From the NCBI RefSeq assembly GCF_003851885.1, contig NZ_BHZE01000007.1:52691-116690 (forward strand): a stretch of 64,000 nt of DNA, given 5' to 3'. The translations under genes were made by a program, and so were the position numbers. Every line of letters begins with the position of its first letter. The stretch's first letter is position 1. Source of the stretch: Thermaurantimonas aggregans (GTDB taxonomy: Bacteria; Bacteroidota; Bacteroidia; Flavobacteriales; Schleiferiaceae). Below, piece by piece: positions 26,359-34,629 of the stretch. Under the pieces are notes generated by a model. That model was not told where the DNA came from and searched no databases. It worked only from the letters and a program-made list of their open reading frames with translations.

Positions 26359-28380
26359 AGCGGTTTGCTTTAGCACAGCATCGAGCACACCATTAGCTAC
26401 CATATTAGGCACTGTTACTACTAAGTCGGGCGTTCGTTGCATCTCGCGCTGTATAGCAAAGAGTGCATTGGGGTTTCGTGCCCAGCTTCGGCGAGCAATA
26501 CCATTGTTAACGTCAAAAAACAGCATATTCTCCAGATTTTGCGCCGATTGCTCCGAACCGTCGAGCAACATTCCAAATCCGCCATTGATTACTTCTCCCC
26601 AACCGACACCTCCGCCATTGTGAATGCTCACCCATGTGGCACCTCGGAAGCTATCGCCTATCACATTGTGAATGGCCATATCTGCCGTAAAGGCTGAGCC
26701 GTCATAAATATTTGATGTCTCCCGATAGGGCGAATCTGTACCACTCACGTCGTGGTGGTCGCGGCCGAGCACTACCGGCCCAATCTTGCCGCAGCGAATG
26801 GCGTCGTTAAATGCCTTAGCAATCTCGATGCGCCCTTCGCTGTCGGCATACAAAATGCGTGCTTTAGAGCCCACGACCAATTTGTTGTCCCAGGCGTGCT
26901 CTATCCAGCGAATGTTATCGCGCAGCTGCATGCGAATTTCCTCAGGTGCTTTTTGATACAACTTTTTTAATACTGATGAAGCCAGTACATCTGTATAGCG
27001 CAGATCCTCGTCTTTGCCCGATGTGCACACCCAACGGAACGGACCAAAGCCAAAATCAAAACACATTGGCCCCATAATATCTTGCACATAACTTGGGTAA
27101 CGAAAGTGAATTCCGTCAGGCGCCATGATGTCGGCCCCAACTCTTGACGCCATCAGTAGAAAGGCATTGCCATAATCAAAGAAATACGTGCCCCTTGCCG
27201 TATGTTGATTCACTAGGTCCACATGTCTGCGAAGCGACTCGTTTACCACCTCGCGAAAGCGCTCCGGATCATCAGCCATCATCTGATTTGCTTCCTCAAA
27301 GGTGAGTCCATACGGATAATAGCCACCAGCGTAAGGATTGTGCAGTGAAGTTTGATCGCTGCCTATATCCACGTAAATGCCTTCGTTCAAGAAGGCATCC
27401 CATACTTCTATTACATTGCCCAGATACGCAAAAGAGGTATTCGATTTTTTGGCCAACTCTTCTTTTACGCGTTTACAAAGCTGGTGAATATCTGTCACTA
27501 CCTCATCTACCCAGCCTTGCTGATAGCGGGTGTAGAGTGGTTTGGGGTTCACTTCTGCCGTTACTGATACACAGCCGGCAATCTTAGCTGCTTTAGGCTG
27601 GGCACCACTCATGCCACCAAGCCCAGCCGTAACAAACAAGCGGCCTGCAGCAGGATTTTCATCGTTCGGATACACCTTGCGCAAGGCATTGAGCACTGTA
27701 ATGTAAGTGCCGTGCACGATGCCCTGCGAACCAATGTACATGTACGAACCTGCCGTCATTTGGCCATACTGTGTAACTCCCAGCGCATTATAGCGGTCGT
27801 AATCGTCAGGGCTCGAATAGTTCGGTATCATCATCCCATTGGTCACCACCACTCTTGGTGCCTCCGGACTGCTCGGAAACAACCCCATCGGATGTCCGCT
27901 GTACATGTGCAGCGTCTGACGGTCGGTCATGGTGGCTAGGTATTTCATCGTGAGCAGGTACTGCGCCCAGTTTTGAAACACTGCCCCATTGCCCCCGTAA
28001 GTAATCAACTCATGCGGATGCTGCGCCACACGCGGATCTAAATTGTTCTGAATCATCAGCATAATGGCTGCGGCTTGCAGACTCTTATGCGGATATTCGT
28101 GAATAGGTCGTGCATACATTTCGTAATCAGGCCTGAAGCGATACATGTAGATGCGACCATAGCGCTCCAGCTCGTCGTAAAACTCGGGTGCAAGCACTGG
28201 GTGATGTCTTGGATGAAAATACCTCAACGCATTGCGCAATGCGAGCTCTTTCTCACGTACTGTCAAAATATTTCGACGCTTCGGAGCGTGATTTACCGTC
28301 GGATCATAGGGCTTCGGCTCAGGCAATTCTTCCGGAATGCCCTGTAAAATCTGTTCAGCAAAAGAAAGTTCCTTCTTCAT
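26338..28380 (-). CDS. hutU: Urocanate hydratase
   Basis: Second step of histidine degradation: urocanate to 4-imidazolone-5-propanoate, using NAD as an electrophile. 680 residues from ATG 28380. This is longer than the about 560 of proteobacterial urocanases and typical of the longer form in Bacteroidota. Motifs: YGGNGAVFQNWAQY, TAGSYMYIGSQGIVHGT, the NAD loop GLGGMSGAQPKAA, and RDHHDVSGTDSPYRET near the active site. No hutH, hutI or hutG is nearby, so the pathway is dispersed. The 3' end converges on and overlaps aroB by 21 bases. Confidence 0.93.
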   Translation of the reverse strand: MKKELSFAEQILQGIPEELPEPKPYDPTVNHAPKRRNILTVREKELALRNALRYFHPRHHPVLAPEFYDELERYGRIYMYRFRPDYEMYARPIHEYPHKSLQAAAIMLMIQNNLDPRVAQHPHELITYGGNGAVFQNWAQYLLTMKYLATMTDRQTLHMYSGHPMGLFPSSPEAPRVVVTNGMMIPNYSSPDDYDRYNALGVTQYGQMTAGSYMYIGSQGIVHGTYITVLNALRKVYPNDENPAAGRLFVTAGLGGMSGAQPKAAKIAGCVSVTAEVNPKPLYTRYQQGWVDEVVTDIHQLCKRVKEELAKKSNTSFAYLGNVIEVWDAFLNEGIYVDIGSDQTSLHNPYAGGYYPYGLTFEEANQMMADDPERFREVVNESLRRHVDLVNQHTARGTYFFDYGNAFLLMASRVGADIMAPDGIHFRYPSYVQDIMGPMCFDFGFGPFRWVCTSGKDEDLRYTDVLASSVLKKLYQKAPEEIRMQLRDNIRWIEHAWDNKLVVGSKARILYADSEGRIEIAKAFNDAIRCGKIGPVVLGRDHHDVSGTDSPYRETSNIYDGSAFTADMAIHNVIGDSFRGATWVSIHNGGGVGWGEVINGGFGMLLDGSEQSAQNLENMLFFDVNNGIARRSWARNPNALFAIQREMQRTPDLVVTVPNMVANGVLDAVLKQTASGEHVN

Positions 28381-28440
28381 CGCATTTTTTGAATTTAATC
28401 CCCTTTGGCTGTAAAGGTAAGGCATACGCACACCAAGCCC

Positions 28441-28448
28441 TATTTTTG
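28441..28448 (+). promoter_or_regulatory. Candidate -7 element for elbB
   Basis: TATTTTTG matches TAnnTTTG, 22 bases before the elbB ATG, in the divergent gap with hutU. No -33 TTG at the standard distance. Confidence 0.4.
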
Positions 28449-28470
28449 TAACAATCAAAATCTTTTAAAG

Positions 28471-29151
28471 ATGAAAAAATACGCAGTACTGCTCGCCGGT
28501 TGCGGTGTTTACGACGGTTCAGAAATCCACGAAGCCACTTTTGCCCTGCTTTCCATTGCTCAAAACGGAGCAGAGTACCAATGCTTTGCCCCAAATAAAA
28601 ACCAGCATCACGTCATCAATCACCTCACTGGCCAGGAGATGCCTGAAACCCGAAATGTGCTCGTAGAGTCAGCGCGCATCGCTCGAGGCAACATAAAAGA
28701 CCTCAAAGAACTCGACGCCACCCAATTCGATGGTCTCGTAATGCCCGGCGGATTTGGCGCTGCCAAAAACTGGAGCAAGTGGGCCTTTGAAGGTCCACAA
28801 GGCGAGGTAGATCCTGACGTCAAAAAAACAATACTCGACTTTGTGGCACTTGGCAAGCCCATATGTGCACTTTGCATAGCTCCGGCAGTCGTAGCCAAAG
28901 CCCTCGAAGGCAGCCCTTTCACTGCCGAAGTCACCCTTGGCTCTACAGCTGAGCCCTCGCCCTACGACATAGCCGGCACTCATCAGGCCGTGGCCACCCT
29001 CGGTGTGAAACCCGTCGAAAAAACCCTTCGCGAAGTACACCTCGATACAAAGGCCCGCATTATTACAGCCCCTTGCTACATGATGGAAGGCCACATCACC
29101 GACATCTATGCCAACGTCAAAATGGCCATCGACCTGCTCGTTTCCCTGTAA
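28471..29151 (+). CDS. elbB: Isoprenoid biosynthesis glyoxalase ElbB (DJ-1/PfpI-like)
   Basis: 226 residues from ATG 28471; a longer in-frame reading to 28405 would overlap the hutU leader and lacks similarity. Class I glutamine amidotransferase-like fold: MKKYAVLLAGCGVYDGSEIHE at the N-terminus, PGGFGAAKNWSKWAF, nucleophile elbow Cys in ALCIAPAV, and PCYMMEG at the end. ElbB has glyoxalase III-type activity in E. coli and was linked to isoprenoid yield; its cellular substrate is not settled. A structured repeat follows 28 bases after the stop. Confidence 0.92.
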   Translation: MKKYAVLLAGCGVYDGSEIHEATFALLSIAQNGAEYQCFAPNKNQHHVINHLTGQEMPETRNVLVESARIARGNIKDLKELDATQFDGLVMPGGFGAAKNWSKWAFEGPQGEVDPDVKKTILDFVALGKPICALCIAPAVVAKALEGSPFTAEVTLGSTAEPSPYDIAGTHQAVATLGVKPVEKTLREVHLDTKARIITAPCYMMEGHITDIYANVKMAIDLLVSL

Positions 29152-29179
29152 GTTTTTTTAAAATTTCTTTTTTCTTTTT

Positions 29180-29333
29180 GGGCGTGCCCCCCGGCAAGGT
29201 GCTTTCAGCACCTTCGCCGGGGGTCGGTCCCTTCCGAGCTCGCTCTTCGCTCGGTGCTTCGCTGCGCTGCGCACTGCCGGCTTCGCCGTCACTCTCCAGG
29301 CACCTCACGCGGAAAGCGCTTCGCGCTCAAAAC
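29180..29333 (+). repeat. Dispersed GC-rich structured repeat, copy 1
   Basis: A GC-rich island after a T-rich tract. It begins GGGCGTGCCCCCCGGC. The head folds into a long hairpin: outer stem CCCCGGC/GCCGGGG, inner stem AGGTGCT/AGCACCT with a TTC loop. The middle has several short stems with TTCG loops, and the tail ends in CACCTCACGCGG plus a short terminal hairpin. A near-identical copy is at 63808-63960 and a diverged one, reversed, at 60905-61105. No coding sense: the short frames across it are GC artefacts. Confidence 0.85.
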
Positions 29334-29553
29334 ATGTAAACCAATGCACTCAGTTATCCACTTACCGCTTCAAAACCACCCATTCTTCTCAGCTTCAACT
29401 GTGTGCAGTCTTCAGATCTTACGCTGATTACATACCCACATCCATCTCATTTTCAATCTCGAAATAACTCAATGCTTGAATTCTATTCTTCGTACATATC
29501 ACTCAACCTCCATCCATCGATCTATCCGATCCACCTACCGAAGTATTTCATTG
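29334..29553. other. Intergenic sequence without a gene
   Basis: About 220 bases of C/T-rich sequence on the plus strand between the structured repeat and the pepA promoter. I see no gene, stable hairpin or repeat in it; the strand bias (many CATCC/CCATC runs) is unusual but unexplained. Confidence 0.6.
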
Positions 29554-29561
29554 TACTTTTG
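29554..29561 (+). promoter_or_regulatory. Candidate -7 element for pepA-pdxA
   Basis: TACTTTTG matches TAnnTTTG, 29 bases before the aminopeptidase ATG. No -33 TTG at standard spacing. Confidence 0.4.
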
Positions 29562-29590
29562 TCGTCTGCATTTAAATAAATTTTCAAGAC

Positions 29591-30991
29591 ATGGAATTCT
29601 TTAATAAAAAAAATCCAGACATTTCTTTCAACATTCACATTGCTGATGTCGCTGCCCTTCCCGATACACTCTCTGAAGCTGAAAAACAAGTTCTTTCAAA
29701 AGATTCTGTCAAATTCATTCGAACAGGAAATTCGTGGTACGTCAAAACTCCTGATACAAAACTCACAGACTACGAAGCACTTGAGTCGCTGCGCGTTGCG
29801 GGGTCTGATCTGGTTTCAGAGCTCGAAATCTGGACTGATGGTCGCATTGTCATTCACGGTTTAGCGAAGCATTCCTTAGCCTTGGCTGAAGGCCTTGCTC
29901 TTGGCTCTTACAAGTTTACAAAATACCTAAGTAAAAAGACAAACCATCAGCTTTCAGAACTCTATTTGCCTGAAGTGTCTGATAGTGAACTTTCTTACCT
30001 CCGCGCCTTAGTACAAGCTGTTTACCATACACGCGACTTGGTAAATGAGCCTGTTATTACCCTTAATGCCACTGCATTGGCCCAATATGCCGTAGATCTA
30101 GGCAAAAAGCTTAATTTCCACGTCGAGGTGCTAGAAAAGAAAAAAATTGAAGCCCTCAAAATGGGCGGACTACTAGGCGTAAACAAAGGCTCTATCGATC
30201 CTCCCACTTTTACCATCCTCGAATACAAACCCGAGAACGCTGTCAATGAAAAGCCTATTGTAATTGTCGGCAAAGGCGTCATGTTTGACACTGGCGGTCT
30301 CAGCTTAAAGCCTACACCAGGCTCAATGGACAGCATGAAGAGCGACATGAGCGGAGCCGCGGCAATTTTAGGCACCTTCGAAGCCGTAGCCAGCCTTAAA
30401 ATGCCCCTTTACCTGGTAGGCCTCATACCTGCTACCGACAACCGCCCAGGCGAAAATGCCCTTACCCCGGGCGACATCATTCAAATGTATGACGGTACCA
30501 CAGTAGAGGTATTAAACACAGACGCTGAAGGCCGTTTAATCCTGGCCGATGCCCTTGCGTATGCAAAAAAGTTTTCGCCAGCTTTAGCGATTGATTTAGC
30601 CACACTTACGGGGGCTGCTGTGTTGGCTGTGAGCAAATACGCCAACGTAGTAATGGGAACAGCTGACGACCAAACATTTAAAAAACTCGAAGAGGCAGGC
30701 TACCAAGTGTACGAACGCTGTGTGCGCATGCCCCTGTGGAAGGAGTACCGCGACATGCTCAAAAGCCAAATTGCTGACTTGAAAAACATCGGAGGTCGCG
30801 AAGCTGGTGCCATTACGGCAGGTAAATTTCTCGAGCATTTTACCGACTATCCATGGATTCACATCGATATAGCCCCTACAGCTTTTCTCGAAGACAGTGG
30901 CAATGCCTATCGCGGCAAGGGTGCCACTGGTACAGGAGTTCGACTTCTTGTAGAATTTTTTAAACGCTGGATCGATGAACACACCAAATAA
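29591..30991 (+). CDS. pepA: Leucyl aminopeptidase family protein (M17)
   Basis: Two-metal cytoplasmic aminopeptidase that removes N-terminal residues from peptides. 466 residues: a divergent N-terminal domain (about 1-150), then the catalytic domain. Motifs are VGKGVMFDTGGLSLKP (Lys and Asp ligands), MKSDMSGAAAI, and the M17 signature NTDAEGRLILADAL with its Asp/Glu ligands and catalytic Arg. It is slightly shorter than the E. coli enzyme (503), as usual in Bacteroidota. Its last 17 bases overlap pdxA. Confidence 0.92.
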   Translation: MEFFNKKNPDISFNIHIADVAALPDTLSEAEKQVLSKDSVKFIRTGNSWYVKTPDTKLTDYEALESLRVAGSDLVSELEIWTDGRIVIHGLAKHSLALAEGLALGSYKFTKYLSKKTNHQLSELYLPEVSDSELSYLRALVQAVYHTRDLVNEPVITLNATALAQYAVDLGKKLNFHVEVLEKKKIEALKMGGLLGVNKGSIDPPTFTILEYKPENAVNEKPIVIVGKGVMFDTGGLSLKPTPGSMDSMKSDMSGAAAILGTFEAVASLKMPLYLVGLIPATDNRPGENALTPGDIIQMYDGTTVEVLNTDAEGRLILADALAYAKKFSPALAIDLATLTGAAVLAVSKYANVVMGTADDQTFKKLEEAGYQVYERCVRMPLWKEYRDMLKSQIADLKNIGGREAGAITAGKFLEHFTDYPWIHIDIAPTAFLEDSGNAYRGKGATGTGVRLLVEFFKRWIDEHTK

Positions 30992-32066
30992 GCCCATCAT
31001 CGGCATTACCTGCGGTGACCTCAATGGCATCGGTCTGGAGGTGATCATTAAAACCATGCTCGACAATCGGGTCACTGAGATTTGCACACCCGTGCTCTTT
31101 GCCTCTTCAAAGGTGGTGTCTTACCACCGAAAGGCTCTTAACATACTGGATTTCAGTTTTAACATTATAAACGACCTCTCACAAATCAACCACAAACGCC
31201 CTAACCTGATCAATGCGTGGAAAGAGGAGGTCACCCTCGAATTCGGAAAGGCCGACCCCAATGTGGGAAAATTTGCTGTAAAGTCACTAATGGCTGCTGT
31301 ACAGGCGCTGAAAGCTGGTGCTATCGATGCTGTAGTCACCGCCCCGATCAACAAGCACGTGACCCAGAGCGACGAATTTCGCTTTCCGGGCCATACCGAA
31401 TTCTTCGAGCACCACTTTGGCGGTAAATCCACGATGATCCTCTGTTCAGATACGATGCGCATCACCCCGCTTACCATTCACGTGCCGCTTTCAGAAGTGT
31501 CATCGCTCGTCACTGAAGAACGGCTTTTAAGCGCAATTGCCCAGTTTGAACGCAGTTTAAAAGTCGATTTTGGCATTCGCCGACCAAAAATTGCTGTACT
31601 CGGACTGAATCCTCACGCAGGTGACACCGGATTAATTGGTCTTGAGGAAGTTACGGTCATTACTCCGGCTATTGAAAAAGCCTTTTCAGCAGGCATATTG
31701 GTGTATGGTCCTTTTTCTGCCGACGGATTTTTTGGCAGTGGTGCCTTTAAAAAGTTCGACGGCATCATCAGTATGTATCACGATCAAGGCCTTATCCCAT
31801 TCAAACTCTTAGCCTTCGACGAGGGCGTAAATTACACTGCGGGCCTGCCAATAGTGCGCACCTCGCCCGACCACGGACCCGCCTACGACATTGCAGGCAA
31901 AGGGATAGCCGACGAAACAAGCATCAAACAAGCCATTTGGTTGGCTATCGACATCCTCCGTAATCGAGAACTGCACGCCGAAATATCGGCAAATCCTTTG
32001 CCCTTCAGCCAGCAGCGCTCAGGCCCTGACGAAGACGTCGTTGTGGATCTTCAAAACGGAAATTAA
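30975..32066 (+). CDS. pdxA: 4-Hydroxythreonine-4-phosphate dehydrogenase
   Basis: NAD-dependent oxidation of 4-phosphohydroxy-threonine in de novo pyridoxal phosphate (DXP-dependent) synthesis. 363 residues. It opens PIIGITCGDLNGIGLEVI. Metal-binding histidines are in FPGHTEFFEHH, NPHAGDTG and MYHDQGLIPFK. It overlaps the aminopeptidase gene by 17 bases and is followed by the MFS gene after 2 bases. Confidence 0.94.
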   Translation: MNTPNKPIIGITCGDLNGIGLEVIIKTMLDNRVTEICTPVLFASSKVVSYHRKALNILDFSFNIINDLSQINHKRPNLINAWKEEVTLEFGKADPNVGKFAVKSLMAAVQALKAGAIDAVVTAPINKHVTQSDEFRFPGHTEFFEHHFGGKSTMILCSDTMRITPLTIHVPLSEVSSLVTEERLLSAIAQFERSLKVDFGIRRPKIAVLGLNPHAGDTGLIGLEEVTVITPAIEKAFSAGILVYGPFSADGFFGSGAFKKFDGIISMYHDQGLIPFKLLAFDEGVNYTAGLPIVRTSPDHGPAYDIAGKGIADETSIKQAIWLAIDILRNRELHAEISANPLPFSQQRSGPDEDVVVDLQNGN

Positions 32067-32068
32067 AT

Positions 32069-33253
32069 ATGAAGATACGCCACATCACACGGGCTGTGTG
32101 GATTCTTTCGCTCGTGAGCCTTTTCACCGATGTGGCCAGTGAAATGCTTTATCCTGTTATGCCTGTTTATCTACAGAGCATTGGATATTCGTTCGCCTTT
32201 ATCGGCTGGCTTGAAGGCATAGCCGAGGCCGTAGCCGGTTTAAGCAAAGGTTTTTTTGGTCGGTGGTCTGATCAGCTCGGCAGGCGCCTGCCTTTTGTAC
32301 AATTTGGTTACGCTCTCAGCGCCGTTTCACGACCGCTAATGGTACTTTGGACTCAGCCCTTTGGGATTTTCACTGCCCGTACAGCCGACCGCCTGGGCAA
32401 GGGAATACGTACAGCAGCTCGAGATGCCCTGTTGGCACAAGAGGCTACTCCAGGTACCCGTGCCACCGTCTTTGGTTTCCATCGCTCTATGGATACCCTT
32501 GGCGCAGTGATCGGACCCCTTTTGGCTTTTGGTTATCTGTATCTCTTTCCGGGTCAGTACTTTTGGTTATTCCTGTTTGCTTTCATTCCGGGTATTATTT
32601 CAGTAGGTCTTACTTTTTTGATTCCCGAAAAAAGACTTCCTCCGTCAGATAACTCAAAAATTCCCTCACCTTTTACATCCATTACGTATATCGCTAAGGC
32701 AAGCCCGGCATACAAAAAGATAGTCTTAGGACTACTGGTTTTCGCCCTTTTCAACAGCTCAGATATGTTTCTACTTTTGAGGGCTAAACAGCTTGGTGTA
32801 AGCGAAGCAGGCGTAATATTGCTCTACGTTTTGTTTAATATTTCGTACGTAGCATTGGCCTGGCCCATGGGCAGAGTAGCAGATCGCATCGGCAAGAAGA
32901 AAATTGCTATTTACGGATTTTTGCTTTTTGCGCTTGTCTATGGTTTGATGTCAAACTTTAACTCACCCAATTTCCTTTGGTTGCCATTCATACTTTATGG
33001 AGGATATTATGCCTATACAGAAGGTATTTCAAAAGCTTGGATTTCTGATATTGTAAAAAGCGAAGAATTAGGAACGGCTATTGGCAGTTTTACTGCACTG
33101 CAAAGTATTGCGCTGCTCATTGCAAGCTCAGCAGCTGGTTTGATTTGGCAATACTTTGGAGCACAAGTAGCGCTGTTGCTCTCTGGGATAATTGCGCTTC
33201 TCACAGCTTTTTACTTTATGAGAATTAAGTCAATAAGCCCTTCAGCGAGCTGA
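32069..33253 (+). CDS. Major facilitator superfamily transporter
   Basis: 394 residues with about 12 membrane segments. The N-terminal LVSLFTDVASEMLYPVMPVYL and the loop 2-3 motif GRWSDQLGRR fit the MFS, with a matching motif ADRIGKKK in the second half. The substrate cannot be read from the sequence. It is located between pdxA and pdeM on one probable transcript. Confidence 0.85.
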   Translation: MKIRHITRAVWILSLVSLFTDVASEMLYPVMPVYLQSIGYSFAFIGWLEGIAEAVAGLSKGFFGRWSDQLGRRLPFVQFGYALSAVSRPLMVLWTQPFGIFTARTADRLGKGIRTAARDALLAQEATPGTRATVFGFHRSMDTLGAVIGPLLAFGYLYLFPGQYFWLFLFAFIPGIISVGLTFLIPEKRLPPSDNSKIPSPFTSITYIAKASPAYKKIVLGLLVFALFNSSDMFLLLRAKQLGVSEAGVILLYVLFNISYVALAWPMGRVADRIGKKKIAIYGFLLFALVYGLMSNFNSPNFLWLPFILYGGYYAYTEGISKAWISDIVKSEELGTAIGSFTALQSIALLIASSAAGLIWQYFGAQVALLLSGIIALLTAFYFMRIKSISPSAS

Positions 33254-33262
33254 CCAATCTAT

Positions 33263-33937
33263 ATGATTCGAACAGAGAATTTGAGTTACTTTCCCTTTGA
33301 ACTTAAATCGCACACCTTTCACCTTTTACCAGAGAAGGCTTTGTACTGGCCACTTCATAAAATGCTGATTTTGGCTGATGTACATATTGGAAAAATTTCT
33401 CACTTCAGACGGGCCGGGGCTTCATTGCCTTTAGCAGCTGCCAATAAGCAAATTGTAAAACTCCAAGAGCTAATTAACAGAGTTCAGCCCTCTGCAATTG
33501 TTTTTCTCGGAGATCTCTTCCATTCTGACTTCAACAGTGAGTGGAACGCTTTTCAATCTGTACTAAAGGCTCATCCTGATAAAGAATTTATCCTTATCGA
33601 AGGAAATCACGACGTATTGGATGTACAAATCTATCGACAAACTGGAGTGGAAGTAAAAAGCCAACTGGTGATTGATGGTTTTATACTTTCACATCATCCA
33701 CTCGAAGTCAATAATAACCACACTAACCTATATACCTTGTGCGGACATTTGCATCCGGGCTATTTATTAGAAGGAAAAGGCAGACAGCGACTCCGGCTAC
33801 CTTGTCTATGGCTGAGCAAGCACCAAGCCGTTCTGCCGGCATATGGCGACTTTACCGGAACTTATCCGATCGAACCTCAATCTGGTGACATCGTGTTTTT
33901 GATTTCCGGCCTACAGATCAATCGATTAGATTTTTAA
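33263..33937 (+). CDS. pdeM: Calcineurin-like metallophosphoesterase PdeM family
   Basis: 224 residues. The metal sites are complete: ADVHIGK, GDLFHS, GNHD, SHHP and GHLHPG. The family is the ligase-associated DNA damage response endonuclease PdeM, often found beside a DNA ligase/helicase pair. Here the neighbours are MFS and pdxA, and no ligase or helicase gene is adjacent. The name rests on overall sequence pattern and length. Confidence 0.82.
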   Translation: MIRTENLSYFPFELKSHTFHLLPEKALYWPLHKMLILADVHIGKISHFRRAGASLPLAAANKQIVKLQELINRVQPSAIVFLGDLFHSDFNSEWNAFQSVLKAHPDKEFILIEGNHDVLDVQIYRQTGVEVKSQLVIDGFILSHHPLEVNNNHTNLYTLCGHLHPGYLLEGKGRQRLRLPCLWLSKHQAVLPAYGDFTGTYPIEPQSGDIVFLISGLQINRLDF

Positions 33938-33984
33938 ACTTGAGAGATCTTATTAAATTCTAATCAATTTCGATAGTTTTTACA

Positions 33985-34533
33985 TCAATCTTTGAGCTCT
34001 GCTAATAACCTATCGATTAATTCCTCCATAGCAGCGCGCTCGGCTTCATTCCACTGCTTCATAATTTTTGCCTGTCGCTTCAGGTGATTGTACATGCTGC
34101 GCTTGCGTATTTCGAGGGCTATGTGCGTCTCATATTGATTGTTGGGCAGTTTGAATGTCCGCTCTCCTATTACGCGTATGTCGGCTAACATCGTATTTGT
34201 CACTTCTCGATTCAGTTCTTCGTATTTCGACATAAATTCTGAGGCATTCAGCATGCTGTTTTCCTTAACGTAGCGATCGGCCACAGTACGCATGGTAGTA
34301 TTTACACTTGAGGCTAGACGCTGCTTAGCCATAATCATAGCTTTGCTTTTAGAAGTATTTAAATCCATACTTGTACCGCTACCTACTCCTCTAAAATATC
34401 GGCTATTTGTCTGGTATCTTGAGGAAGAAAATGGCCCTGTTACTTCTTTGCCCGGTTTCTTAAATCCTCCACATGAAGTAATAACTGTAGTAAGAATAAT
34501 GAAAGCAAAAGACTTAATGAATGAAGTTTTCAT
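33985..34533 (-). CDS. LPP20-like lipoprotein
   Basis: 182 residues from ATG 34533 (an in-frame TTG is five codons upstream). The signal peptide ends in lipobox VITSC. The mature part has the LPP20/LPP20-like pattern: GVGSGTSMDLNTSKSKA followed by a helix-rich region (AKQRLASSVN). It is Lys/Arg-rich at the C-terminus. Function is unknown. It is the last gene before a convergent-type gap with pdeM. Confidence 0.7.
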   Translation of the reverse strand: MKTSFIKSFAFIILTTVITSCGGFKKPGKEVTGPFSSSRYQTNSRYFRGVGSGTSMDLNTSKSKAMIMAKQRLASSVNTTMRTVADRYVKENSMLNASEFMSKYEELNREVTNTMLADIRVIGERTFKLPNNQYETHIALEIRKRSMYNHLKRQAKIMKQWNEAERAAMEELIDRLLAELKD

Positions 34534-34580
34534 ATGCTTAATTTTCAAATCACTTGGTCAATTATTGAGCCAAAAGTATT

Positions 34581-34606
34581 TAAAAAAAAACCGCCCCGAA
34601 GGGCGG
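34581..34606 (-). terminator. Intrinsic terminator of the T9SS hydrolase transcript
   Basis: On the minus strand: CCGCCC, loop TTCG, GGGCGG, then nine Ts. It lies 24 bases after the hydrolase stop. Confidence 0.88.
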
Positions 34607-34629
34607 CTGTTGTTTTAAAAGTAAAATGA

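Noticed and set aside
29073..29339. Short frames across the GC-rich island (also at 60862-61143 and 63714-63920)
   Set aside because: They fall in the structured repeat copies, differ between copies in frame and have no domain; the DNA-level conservation is structural.
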